A stretch of 64,000 nt of DNA from Membranipora membranacea (taxonomy: Eukaryota > Bryozoa > Gymnolaemata > Cheilostomatida > Membraniporidae), in contig OU612065.1 of NCBI GenBank assembly GCA_914767715.1, positions 20,646,001 to 20,710,000 on the forward strand, written 5' to 3'. The position numbers were made by a program, and so were the translations under genes. Positions 54,086 through 64,000 of the stretch are shown here, piece by piece (position 1 is the stretch's first letter; every line of letters starts with the position of its first letter). The notes under the pieces are model-generated. The model was not told the origin of the DNA. It saw only the letters and a list, made by a program, of their open reading frames with translations, and made no database searches.

Positions 54086-54362
54086 ATATACCTTCAAGCT
54101 AAGGAGGATGATATTCTAGTTTCGTGGAATAGATATCTTGTGTGAAATACTGGTATTAAGGATTCAAACTTTGAAGAAAGAAGGAGACGAGTCTTATAAA
54201 GCTGTCATCACTTTTAGGAGATGGAATTTCACAAAATTAGGAACTAGTAGCTCAACTCCTAGTGGCTGCACATTGTATTACCCTGATTATAGCCTGATTA
54301 ATCTGACTTTTATCTAATTATAGTAAAGATTAAATTGCTTAGAAAATTTCATAATTAGTATT

Positions 54363-54368
54363 AATAAA
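54363..54368 (+). terminator. Candidate polyadenylation signal of the lipoxygenase
   Basis: AATAAA 278 bases after the stop codon. A second AATAAA is near 54,553, and an ATTAAA lies near 54,327; which is used cannot be told from sequence. Confidence 0.35.
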
Positions 54369-55194
54369 AACATTGACAAGGTCATGCCAACAAATTTTTT
54401 TGATTAATTCATTTTAAGAGAAGATATCAACCAATTTTAAATGAGGGCCTTGAATGGAATATCTGGCTTTTGTTTTAATACTTGTATTTTCAGTACTTTT
54501 CAATTTTAAACTCGTTTTTGTCTGTAAGGATAGATGTTCAGATTGCCTGCCGAATAAACACCTATTTCGAATCTCATGGCATCACAAATCATGACCTCAC
54601 ATGACCTTGATTTCCGATATGGTCAGTTGTAATGACTTCATATTTGCTCGCAAATATTTGTGACCGCTTCTAGTTTTATTTGATTTATAAGAGCAAAAAA
54701 TGATCAGAATCCAAATTTTTCTTTGAAATCCCCTACCTTAGATCATAACAGATGCTTTATCGGCGTAGGTTTCTCCTAGCATGTGTGTTTTGTGATCACA
54801 CATACACGTATTTGGGACACATGCTGATTCTCAAATTAGACAGAGTTTTCATTATGATAATATCAAGTCCTGTGATATAAAATCAACATGAATGATATTC
54901 TATGACCTTCGACCTGTTAATGCAGAATCTTTCAAATTTTATTGTTATCGCACTGATGAGGGGGCAGTTGTGTATCACCAAGAGGTCGTCGAACGGGAGC
55001 AATAGTCTGGGACTAAGACTAATGAATAAGTATCCAGTATGAATCTCAATCATCGATTACCCTTCAGTAGTTGCATTCTCCTTCTATCAGAGTATATAAC
55101 TCCAAAGCAATTTGGGTGTAAATATTGGGATCTATATAATTCCATTGAATTTAGCATAAAAATGCAGCGATACACTATAGCAAAATGTCAATCT
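54369..55194. other. Intergenic region after the lipoxygenase
   Basis: No gene seen. From about 55,085 the sequence matches 43,215-43,500 (AACTCCAAAGCAATTTGGGT and onward), a segmental duplication that carries oxidoreductase relics F and G. Confidence 0.4.
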
Positions 55195-55480
55195 ATGCAG
55201 GTATGATGCAGCTTGTCACAGCAGTGATCATAATGGCTGGACGACAAGGCAAGCCAATGCTTGGTATGCCACAGTCGTAAAACAAACAAGTTAAAGATTG
55301 CAGGTGAGGCCGGGCACTGCAAAACTCTCCAAGACAAACTGAAATCTGATCATCAAGTTATAGATCAGTATACTACTTGGAAATAGATGGACAGGTAACC
55401 AGGCATTATCTGCACTCAGGAGAGGGTGCGTTGAGATACTGACATAGCACAACAATGCGGATCATGATCAAACAAAACTA
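55195..55480 (+). pseudogene. Oxidoreductase relic G (N-terminal)
   Basis: Plus-strand remnant beginning after TGCAG with MMQLVTAVII and closely related to relic F at 43,330. Stops and shifts are frequent. A later stretch near 55,430-55,450 (TTGAGATACTGACATAGCA) resembles the RLADIAII region of intact copies. Confidence 0.65.
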
Positions 55481-55750
55481 CCAGTGGTGACATGAATAAA
55501 ATTATGTTATGACACATTATTAATTCAATTTGACACATTCTTGGCAATTGATGATCTGGTTAGGCAGTTTTTCATGGGCTGCAGTGACAAGATCAGATCA
55601 AGTTGGTCATACTAAATATATTTCCAAAGCATAATAATAGATATCAAAGTTTTGGTAATAATTTTGTTGTATGAACAGATTAAGGTCAATATCACATCAT
55701 GCATACACAATCAGGAATTTTATGATATCAGAATTTTTGCTGCATCTCAA

Positions 55751-57530
55751 TCAAATCTCAACAACACGGTTCTCAAGCCTTGCCTTCTCTGCTGCGAATA
55801 CAAGACGGTGGCTGAGAAGAGTTTCATCGGGACCAGCCAATATGATGCCCTGATCTTTAGCCAGTATAGCTTTAATGAAAGTGTCAATCAAGTGGAAATC
55901 AGCGCCGCCATGACCTCCAAGCCTCCCCGAGAAACCACGGCCAACTTCGTGCCTTGTGGTTTGGCCAGTCAGAAAGTCAAACACGTTAACAGGTCCAGAA
56001 AAATCAGAAGTTATCTCCCCCTTAGTACCTGAGATAACAGTAGTGCGAGCACACACTCTCTTGGTGAATCCAACCATAGTGATGTTCGCTGTTGCCCCGC
56101 TCTTAAACTGCATGTTCACCACCTGATTGGACATGACATCGTTGTCACAGTTGTACACGCATCTACCATAGGGTCCAGTCTCAAGCTGCTTCATTAAGTC
56201 TTCCATGTCGCCTGTCTTTGTTACAGCAGATACAGGCCAGCCAAAGTTTCCACTTTTAGCCCGATCTAGGTAGATCTTTTGAGCGGAGAAAGCACAATCT
56301 TGATTTACTGGGCAAGTCAAGCATGTGTCTGTGGCTTTCTCTGGTTTATTTTCCTTTGCGAAGTGCATCAAAGAACCAAAAGATGATATCTTGGTACATG
56401 GATTCTCCTTTCCCATCCAATAGGTCATGAGATCCAAGTCATGACAGCATTTAGCGAGAAGGGAACACGAGCTCTCACTTTCCTTCCTCCAGTTTCCTCT
56501 CACATATGAATGAGCGAAATGCCAGAAACCCACAGGTTCTGTGTGCTGGATGTTACAGATCTCTCCGATGGCACCTTCTGCTATCAGTTGTTGAATCTTC
56601 TTATACTGAGGATAATACCTAAGTACATGACAGACCCCAAACATCACACCATTCTTCTTGATTGCGTCAACTATCTCAGAACAGTCCTCATAAGTAACAG
56701 CCATAGGCTTCTCCAACAGGATATGGTATCCTTTCTCAGCCAGTTTGATAGCAGGTTCTTTGTGCATGCGGTCTTGTGTGCAGATTATGGCGATGTCTGC
56801 TAATCGTTCCTCCTTGGCAGCAACTTCTTCCCATGACTCAAAGACATATGCGTCACCTATTTTGTATTCTTCTTTCATGTTATCACGCAAGATTTTGATT
56901 GGCTCTGCTACCCCAACGACCTTGAACTTTTCAGGCTCGACCTGGGCATAGAATGCATAGCCTTGACCTCTATTTCCAGCGCCGATAACTATTGCGGTTG
57001 CAGCTGGCATCTTTTGTTTCTACGAAAATATAAATTAGTAGATACAGTACTAGGTCTTATGATCATAGGCGATTTCTCTTCGTGTCACAAGCTTGAGTTA
57101 ACAATTACCCTATGGTGTGAATTGTGGCTTAGTTAAGGCTGACATAACTTGAGACCATAATCTGTGCTTCCAAACCCGAAGGTCAAATCTGACCTCTACG
57201 TAGTATGGAACTGTAATATGAAATACCTAGAACAAGTTTGTTGCCTCTTTGGAGGCGGAGTAATATTACAAAAATCGGGTGTCGCGGTGCCTCAGGGCCC
57301 AACTGTTGGAGTATCACTCTGCCACCACAGAGAGAGAGAGCAAACTTAATGTATGAACTACCATCATTGCAGCAGAGTTCGTGCTAATGCTATTAGCAGC
57401 ACTGAGGTGTTATATATTCCATACCAATTATTAGCAGTTGAAAAATATCATCATAATATCTAGTTGCATTCATTACAGCTATACCGACCTTTTTGTCTTT
57501 GTTGAAAACTTTTTTAACAGCAGCAAGCAT
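55751..57530 (-). CDS. Gfo/Idh/MocA family oxidoreductase, copy B
   Basis: Predicted NAD(P)-dependent oxidoreductase, substrate unknown. Two exons: 57530-57489 encodes MLAAVKKVFNKDKK, and 57019-55751 encodes KQKMPAATAIVIGAG and the rest, 436 residues in all. The acceptor is TTTTCGTAG; the donor AAG-GTCGGT is weaker than in copy C. Landmarks match copy A: GAGNRGQGYA, LLEKPMAV, CCHDLDLMTYW, CLTCPVNQDC, GPYGRCVYNCDNDV and GGHGGADFHLIDTF, ending ARLENRVVEI. Relative to copy A, the segment before GGHGG differs (TRHEVGRGFSGRL). The short basic first exon has no obvious targeting function. If the exon is skipped, the internal ATG at 57010 still gives a complete 419-residue domain. A MITE lies in the 469-bp intron. 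Confidence 0.88.
57226..57349. mobile_element. MITE in the intron of oxidoreductase copy B
   Basis: The left end TAGAACAAGTTTGTTGCCTC and the right end (complement TAAGTTTGCTCTCTCTC) match the terminal repeats of the elements at 9,534 and 48,221. The inner sequence has an inverted CCTCTTTGGAGG-type stem at the left. Confidence 0.5.
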
Positions 57531-57775
57531 GAGTGAATTAGTCACAGTTTCAGTTCACACTAGTAAGCTTTAGTTGATGTATTTCAGTAGCTTCGCTTTA
57601 TTCAGGTCAATTAACCACAGCTTGTTATTATGTCCGATGTTTGCATTTGAATGACAATCAATCGACTGGCATCACAATATAACTTCGATTACATTATAGT
57701 AGTCGCTGATAAAGGTCAATTTCGTAATCATAACTTGCCTCCCTGGTTGCATCATGCAGGCCAAGTGACCCAGCT

Positions 57776-58144
57776 TGTAATACATTCGAATGTCAGCGAT
57801 AGGACAGGCATCACAATTACACCATCTGTATAACAGGGTGATCATATGTAGTGGCTGATAAAAGTCAGTTTTGTAATCATGACTAATAATGCTGTTTACT
57901 TCCTTGTAGAAAATAAGAAAAACAAAGTAGGGAGTATCTCGCAGTGGTTTTCTGAGTTGTTCAAGTCCAACTAGCAAAAGTTGCATCACGAAGGCCTAAT
58001 TTAACCCGGCTAGTAATACATTTTCTGTCTGCATTTGAATGATGGTCAGAGGACTGGCAATTGGCATCACAATTACACCATCGTATCGCAGGGTGATCAT
58101 ATTGTAGCAGATAAAAGTCAGTTTTGTAACCATGACTAATGTTG
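57776..58144. repeat. Diverged tandem duplication upstream of copy B
   Basis: 57,776-57,890 and 58,012-58,144 share long stretches in the same order (GTAATACATT, GGCATCACAATTACACCAT, CAGGGTGATCATAT, AAAGTCAGTTTTGTAA). They lie 250-600 bases upstream of the copy B start codon, so they may be duplicated promoter-side sequence. Confidence 0.6.
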
Positions 58145-58381
58145 AATACATCTTTGTAATAAATAATGTAAAAACATAGTGATTATATTGTTTGGTTTTT
58201 GAGTTCGGTTCTGAGTTGTTCAGGTCCAACTCGCTAATGTTGCATCAGGAATGGTTATATCTCATAACACTTGATTCTTTGATAGTTGAATTCAAAGCAA
58301 TTTGAGTTGATTCATATTTTATCTCTCAGAAGTTTGAGCAATGAGCTACTCATCGTAGTTATTAGGGTCTATCAAGGCAAG

Positions 58382-58438
58382 GTTACACCAGAGACTATAG
58401 ATATATATAGATATATTATCTATAGTCTCTGGTTACAC
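58382..58438. mobile_element. Hairpin element with CAGAGACTATAGATA ends and 7-bp direct repeats
   Basis: Perfect 15-bp inverted ends (CAGAGACTATAGATA at 58,389-58,403 and its complement at 58,417-58,431) around a 13-base AT loop, bounded by exact direct repeats GTTACAC (58,382-58,388 and 58,432-58,438). It is related to the element at 29,493-29,524. Confidence 0.65.
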
Positions 58439-58990
58439 TACAGGATACGGGCAGGATACTAAGTTTGGCTACGAGTTATAGTCATTGATGTTATCACATT
58501 AAATGGATTCCAGTTAGGTGCAGGATTGGAGATTTTCAAGGATTCTAATAATTTTCTTAACTTTTCTAAGTTAGATTTAGAAATGGATTTTCTTACTCTA
58601 AGTATTTTTTTATTAGATCAAGATTAAGATATTCTAATTCTTAAATACTTCTAAATTCGTCTAAATTAGATAAAGACTAAGATATGCCGATTCCAAGAAA
58701 ACTTGTAGCCTATAATATTAATATATCTTTTTTTTCTAATTTTCTAATTTAAAAAAAAAATTTCCAGAAATTTGTGAGAAGGCTGAAATCATAACCCAGG
58801 CCTAATAAAGAAATAGGTAGGAAGCGTAGCCTTATATCGCAAAGATTTTAGGGATTTAGGCAAGGGCATGCCCTTGATTAACAATAGACATAAAACTCCT
58901 AGTATTTTACGGAGTTATAACGAAACACAATGGGCCAACTAACTCTGCACATTCGGACAATTGTAGGACAACGGTCTGCTTAGCATTTTT

Positions 58991-60010
58991 ATATACTTTC
59001 TCAGATTCTAAGTTTCTAAACCGATGTTTTACTGCATCGAGTCTTTCTAATTCCGTAAACACTCCATAAACTTAGATTAGAACACACAAATTAGAAACTT
59101 AGACAAATTTAGATATTGTAGCATATATACTTTCTCAGATTCTAAGTTTCTAAACTGATATTTTACTGCATCGTGGCTATCTTAATCTGTAAATCCTCCA
59201 TAAACTTAGATTAGAACACAGAAATTAGAAACTTAGACAAATTTAGACATTGTAGCGTATATACTTTCTCAGATTCTAAGTTTCTAAACTGATATTTTAC
59301 TGCATCGAGTCTTTCTAATTTCGTAAACACTCCATAAACTTAGATTAGAACACAGAAATTAGAAACTTAGACAAATTTAGACATTGTAGCATATATACTT
59401 TCTCAGATTCTAAATTTCTAAACTGATATTTTACTGCATCGTGGCTATCTTAATCTGTAAACCCTCCATAAACTTAGATTAGAACACAGAAATTAGAAAC
59501 TTAGACAAATTTAGACATTGTAGCATATATACTTTCTCAGATTCTAAATTTCTAAACTGATATTTTACTGCATCGTGGCTATCTTAATCTGTAAACCCTC
59601 CATAAACTTAGATTAGAACACAGAAATTAGAAACTTAGACAAATTTAGACATTGTAGCGTATATACTTTCTCAGATTCTAAGTTTCTAAACTGATATTTT
59701 ACTGCATCGAGTCTTTCTAATTTCGTAAACACTCCATAAACTTAGATTAGAACACAGAAATTAGAAACTTAGACAAATTTAGACATTGTAGCATATATAC
59801 TTTCTCAGATTCTAAGTTTCTAAACTGATATTTTACTGCATCGTGGCTATCTTAATCTGTAAACCCTCCATAAACTTAGATTAGAACACAGAAATTAGAA
59901 ACTTAGACAAATTTAGACATTGTAGCGTATATACTTTCTCAGATTCTAAGTTTCTAAACCGATATTTTACGGCATCAAGTCTTTCTAACTCCATGAACCT
60001 TAGATTATAA
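58991..60010. repeat. 134-bp tandem satellite, about 8 units
   Basis: Units start at 58991, 59125, 59259, 59393, 59527, 59661, 59795 and 59929, exactly 134 bases apart; the last is truncated. Two variants alternate: one with GAGTCTTTCTAAT (units 1, 3, 6, 8) and one with GTGGCTATCTTAAT (units 2, 4, 5, 7). Every unit carries the inverted pair TCTAAGTTTCTAA / TTAGAAACTTAGA, which could fold it into a long hairpin. AT-rich CTAA-rich sequence flanks it on the left. Confidence 0.95.
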
Positions 60011-60792
60011 CAAAGAAAGGTTATACAATTTAAGGGTGGAGATTTTTAAAAATTAGATAGGAAATTAACATGGGGTAGGTCTAAATATCTCCAATGCTGC
60101 ACCTGCCTCATGGATTCATGAGTTTAATTTGAGCCATTAGCGCATATCATAGTCTTGAGAATGTTATAAGGTTACAAGGGGTCAAAAATGTCACAAACAG
60201 CTGATATTCACAGCGAGGACAGATGATATGAAATCAAAATTTTGCTATGAGCGTGCTCTGCTCTGCTGCTCATTCTAATATCGCCATTGCCACTAGTGGA
60301 GGCAGGTACACTGCCTCATTTGCCTACCACAGCTGTTTCGAATCAGAGTATCCCGTAGGAGTGAGTGGGACTATACCTGGCTCACAATGCAAAATAAAAC
60401 AGATCACCCTCTGAAACTTTTGGTATCTCATTCAGAAACAGTATGGCCTAGGATTTTCCACTGCTGAAGAACACTCGCGATGCGACATATGCTGCATATA
60501 GGGAGTTGTCCTGACATAGAGAATTCAAAATGTATACATCACGTTGTGTTATGTCTGATTTTAGAGTTTGCCATCATTGTGTCAGCTCAAGTTTCTAACT
60601 CAATAGGTTTACAGATATTTGAGTATACGTCTTGTCATTTATTGTCATGCCATGTTTATTTATCACAATAAGCAGCCATTGAATGCGATTTCTCAGCACC
60701 TCCACACAATGTTGGAACGATCAAATTTAAATCATAGCTGTTGTGTATTGCATAATATTTACAACCTTTAAAATCATCCATGTAACTTGACG

Positions 60793-60826
60793 ATCGCTTC
60801 TCGGCCTATTGGCTAAGATCAAAGTG
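60793..60826 (+). pseudogene. U2 snRNA 5'-end-like sequence
   Basis: ATCGCTTCTCGGCCTATTGG followed by CTAAGATCAAAGTG matches the conserved first 33 or so bases of U2 snRNA with one substitution and one extra A. The branch-site-recognition and Sm parts that should follow are absent, so this is not a working U2 gene. Confidence 0.8.
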
Positions 60827-61150
60827 TCACTGCCAATGGCCGATTAGTGCCAGTTCAGTTTTGGCAGCTTGCTGCACACTTATGATTAGGAGGTCCTCTA
60901 TGGCCTCACCTCTAGGATGCATTCTAGTTTTCTAGCATGTATCACATTCTCAGTAGGAGGATTACGGCACCTTGCGTCCCTCTTTAGGGGCAGCCCAATC
61001 TTCTGTTTCTTAGCAAACAGCAACTTTTACTTGACGACCAAAGATGAGATAAAAATCCAATCTCATCTCACTAATTTTCCTGCCCTTCACAAACATTATT
61101 CCCGTGGCTCAGTAGACAGTTGAAGAGGGCGATATGAGTTCAATCCCCAT
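60793..61150 (+). repeat. Candidate snRNA-headed SINE
   Basis: The U2-like head is followed by a body shared with 9,142-9,296 (CAGCTTGCTG, GGCACCTTG, CCCTCTTTAGGG). A tRNA-like piece follows at 61,103-61,147 (GTGGCTCAGTAGAC as A box, GAGTTCAATCC as B box). The order suggests a composite short retroelement; ends are not defined. Confidence 0.45.
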
Positions 61151-62014
61151 TTTTTTCGAGTTTCCGGTTGAAACGTCGTCCTGATTATCATAGTTTTGAT
61201 AACAAAGAGGCTTTATACACCATTATTTTGTCGATGTTCTGGCGTGCCTTAAATAGGAAAGATGAGATAAAAAGTCTGTAGGTGACAGAAAAAGTTGTAA
61301 CAACTTGAAAGCTTTACAATAAATAATGGTGTTATACTGAGTATGTTGGTTTGTATATATAGAGAGTGTATGGTCTAACAATTGTTCTTATACCGCTCAA
61401 GCTAATTGACAGTAAATTTTCCGTTACTTCCCAAATTATAATCTTGAAGCATGATTTGCAGTAGCATTTTAAAGCTTCCGTTCTCACTACCAGACCGGAT
61501 AAATTTGTTGGATGAACGATTTTTTTAAATACGTACCAAGATGTTGAAAAATTTATTGTCAATAATGGTGTATATAAAAACTCTATAGGTAAAATAACAA
61601 GTCTCTGTCACATCATATTGAAAAAAATTGAGACAAAATTGTAACGCATGAAACGAGACAAAAATCTGTCTCTGCAGGATGTACTTCTGTTCTGTGCATA
61701 CTAGTGTACCTAAAAAAAACCAGTGCAAACCAAAAAATTGAGGACGATAAGTACATAATGCTGAGTTGTCATACATCTATCTTAGTGTTTATGGAAGACA
61801 GTAACTGTGGTTAGTAGCTGTGAATGAGATGGGAGATGGAGCCCTTAGCGCTTTACTCGCTAGTTCAATGGATGTTGTATGGTATTGATATTGCATCATG
61901 GATATTGAAGATGATAATAATTTCCTAGTATTGCACAAACAGGTTTAGGTCATTTATATAATATATTATAAACATGAGTAAGTGAACGACAGTTGAGTCT
62001 CAGCAATCCAGCAA
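61151..62014. other. Intergenic, no gene seen
   Basis: AT-rich sequence downstream of copy C (minus-strand sense). It should contain the 3' UTR of copy C near its right end. No coding signal or clear repeat was recognised. Confidence 0.4.
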
Positions 62015-63532
62015 TCAAATATCTACCACACGATTCTCAAGCCTTGCCTTCTCTGCTGCGAATACAAGACAGTGGCTGAGGAGTGTTTCATCAGGACCAG
62101 CCAATATGATGCCCTGATTCTTAGCCTGGCAAGCTTTAATAAAAGTGTCGACCAATTCAAAATCAGCGCCACCGTGGCCTCCATTACCTCCATGGACTTC
62201 GTGCCGTGTGGTTTGGCCAGTCAGAAAGTCAAACACGTTCACAGGTCCTGTGTAATCAGAAGTGATCTCCCCCTTGGACCCGGAGATTACAGTTGTGCGG
62301 GCACATATTCTCTTTGTGAGGCCAACCATAGTGACATTCGCCGTAGCACCACTCTTAAACTGCATGTTCACCACCTGATTTGACATGACATCGTTGTCAC
62401 AGTCATAGACACATCTACCATAGGGCCCTGTCTCCAGTTCCTTCATCAGGTCTTCCAGATCTCGTGTTTTAGACACGACAGATACAGGCCAGCCAAAGTT
62501 TCCACTTTTGGCCCGGTCAAGGTAGATCTTTTGGGCTGAGAAGGAGCAATCTTGATTTACTGGGCAAGTCAAGCATGTGTTTGTGGCTTTTTCCGGTTTG
62601 TTTTCTTTTGTAAAGTGCATCAAAGAACCAAATGATGATATCTTGGCGCACGGATTCTCCTTCCCCATCCAATAGGTCATGAGATCTAGGTCATGACAGC
62701 ATTTAGCGAGAAGGGAGCAAGAGCTCTCACTTTCCTTCCTCCAGTTTCCTCTCACATATGAATGAGCGAAATGCCAAAAGCCCACCGGTTCTGTATGCTG
62801 GATGTTGCAGACCTCTCCGATGGCACCTTCCTCTACCAGTTGTTGAATCTTCTTATACTGAGGGTAATACCTCAGAAAATGGCAGACCCCAAAGATTACA
62901 CCATTCTTCTTAACAGCGTCAACTATCTCAGAACAGTCCTCATAGGTAACAGCCATAGGCTTTTCCAAGAGGATATGGTATCCTTTCTCAGCCAGTTTGA
63001 TAGCGGGCTCTTTGTGCATGCGGTCCTGTGTACAGATTATGGCTATGTCAGCTAGCCGTTCCTCTTTGGCAGCAACTTCTTCCCATGACTGAAAGACATA
63101 TGCATCATCTATTTTGTATTCTTCTTTCATTTTATCACATAGAAGTTTTATTGGCTCCGCTACACCAACAACCTTGAACTTTTCAGGCTCGACCTGAGCA
63201 TAGGAAGCATAGCCTTGACCTCTCTGTCCAGCACCTATAACTATTGCGGTTACAGCAGGCATCTTTTGTTTCTGAAATTTTGTGAAATTGTATTTAGAGC
63301 AAATACAATAACAATGGGTTTTTTCTCTTCGCATAAACATTTGGTTGGGCTAAGGCCAACACAATTTGAAATCGTAATCTGTGCCACCCCCCCCCCCGCA
63401 GTTGAAATATGTCCGCTGTGATATAGAAAAAGCTTCATTAAAACTTCTTTTTTCTTTCTTTTTCTAAATAGATGCTTTCTAACTACTCACCCCTTTACCT
63501 TTGTTGAAAACTTTCTTCACAGCAGCAAGCAT
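62015..63532 (-). CDS. Gfo/Idh/MocA family oxidoreductase, copy C
   Basis: Two exons: 63532-63491 encodes MLAAVKKVFNKGKG with a good donor (GTGAGT), and 63271-62015 begins after ATTTCAG with KQKMPAVTAIVIGAG, giving 432 residues in frame. The Rossmann motif is GAGQRGQGYA, and LLEKPMAV, CCHDLDLMTYW, CLTCPVNQDC and GPYGRCVYDCDNDV are kept. It has shortened the segment before GGHGGADFELVDTF by several residues and is the most divergent intact copy (ISGSKGEI, FIKACQAKNQG). The clean two-exon structure here is the best guide to the gene model of copies A and B. Function is predicted as an NAD(P)-dependent sugar- or diol-type dehydrogenase, but no substrate can be assigned. Confidence 0.9.
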
Positions 63533-64000
63533 GTTTAGCGATCAGCCGATGTCAATTTTAACGCAAGTAAGATTTTGTTCATCAAACAACCTTTTATAGC
63601 CTGCTGTTCAAATTAACGTCCGCAGTAGAATGACAGTGTTGGCATCTAAAACCTATCCAGTTTCTCATCCTATCATCTTAGCGGAAAAAAAATAGCTGAT
63701 AATTTGGCAATCATGACTCACAACAGTTACTTCCTTGCAGCATGTAATAGAAACAAATGAATGATTAATTTGTGGCTGTTTTTTAGTTGTTTTCAAACTA
63801 GGTTGAATCATAAATGATTATTTATCTCATCCTGATCTGATTGTGTGAATGATTAACTCCAAGCAAAGAGCTTGTTTGTAACACATAGCTGTTGGAAATT
63901 TTTATTCAATGAGCTGTTTGCTGCAGTCATTTGCTGTTGATATGACATACGTTAGGTTATAGGGTAGAAAGAGAGAGGGATTATGTGATTTTTATTGTCA
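63533..64000. other. 5' flank of oxidoreductase copy C
   Basis: Non-coding. Short stretches (AATCATGACT, TACTTCCTTG) resemble the upstream region of copy B near 57,880-57,910, consistent with duplicated promoter-side sequence. No TATA box was identified with confidence. Confidence 0.4.

Noticed and set aside
60793-60826. Working U2 snRNA gene
   Set aside because: Only about the first 33 bases match; the branch-site pairing region, Sm site and 3' stem-loops are missing.

Overview
The window is animal nuclear DNA: AT-rich, with multi-exon genes bounded by GT/AG introns, long intergenic stretches and many kinds of transposable-element debris. Five bilaterian-type gene families are recognisable or partly recognisable (a KY/hillarin-like transglutaminase-fold protein, the forkhead factor FoxF, a serine/arginine-rich repeat protein, animal lipoxygenase, and a Gfo/Idh/MocA oxidoreductase family). 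FoxF argues for a bilaterian. An R-type lipoxygenase and Ty3/Gypsy- and SINE-rich introns fit a (probably marine) invertebrate, but I cannot name the phylum from sequence alone.

Layout. 1-7.2 kb: 5' two thirds of a KY/hillarin-like gene on the minus strand, running off the left edge, with a pair of mutually exclusive exons and a relic of a second duplicated exon. 7.2-10.3 kb: intergenic, with hairpin and SINE/MITE-like repeats. 10.3-14.9 kb: complete three-exon FoxF gene, minus strand, followed upstream by about 9 kb without a gene. 23.9-30.5 kb: a minus-strand gene of unknown family whose main exon encodes about eleven R-x-x-S-x-x-P repeats. 30.7-43.5 kb: first intact copy (A) of a Gfo/Idh/MocA oxidoreductase on the minus strand, whose 5' intron has received a full-length, very young Ty3/Gypsy retrotransposon (32,192-37,156, identical LTRs, 5-bp target duplication), then several decayed relics of the same family on the plus strand. 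46.9-54.1 kb: complete 15-exon lipoxygenase gene (732 residues) on the plus strand. 55.2-63.5 kb: another relic, then intact copies B and C of the oxidoreductase (minus strand), separated by a 134-bp tandem satellite and a repeat headed by a U2 snRNA-like sequence.

Functional reading. The genes do not form an operon or one pathway. The clearest locus-level story is the oxidoreductase family: three intact copies and at least four relics in 25 kb, sharing a small first exon (MLAAVKKVFNK...) and a 5' intron whose acceptor lies nine bases before the ATG of the catalytic exon. The lipoxygenase keeps all five iron ligands, has Gly at the position that predicts R-stereospecificity, and starts with a hydrophobic signal-like segment. 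All exon models come from reading splice sites and frame by eye; phases close exactly for FoxF, lipoxygenase, oxidoreductase copies B and C, and the visible part of the KY-like gene.
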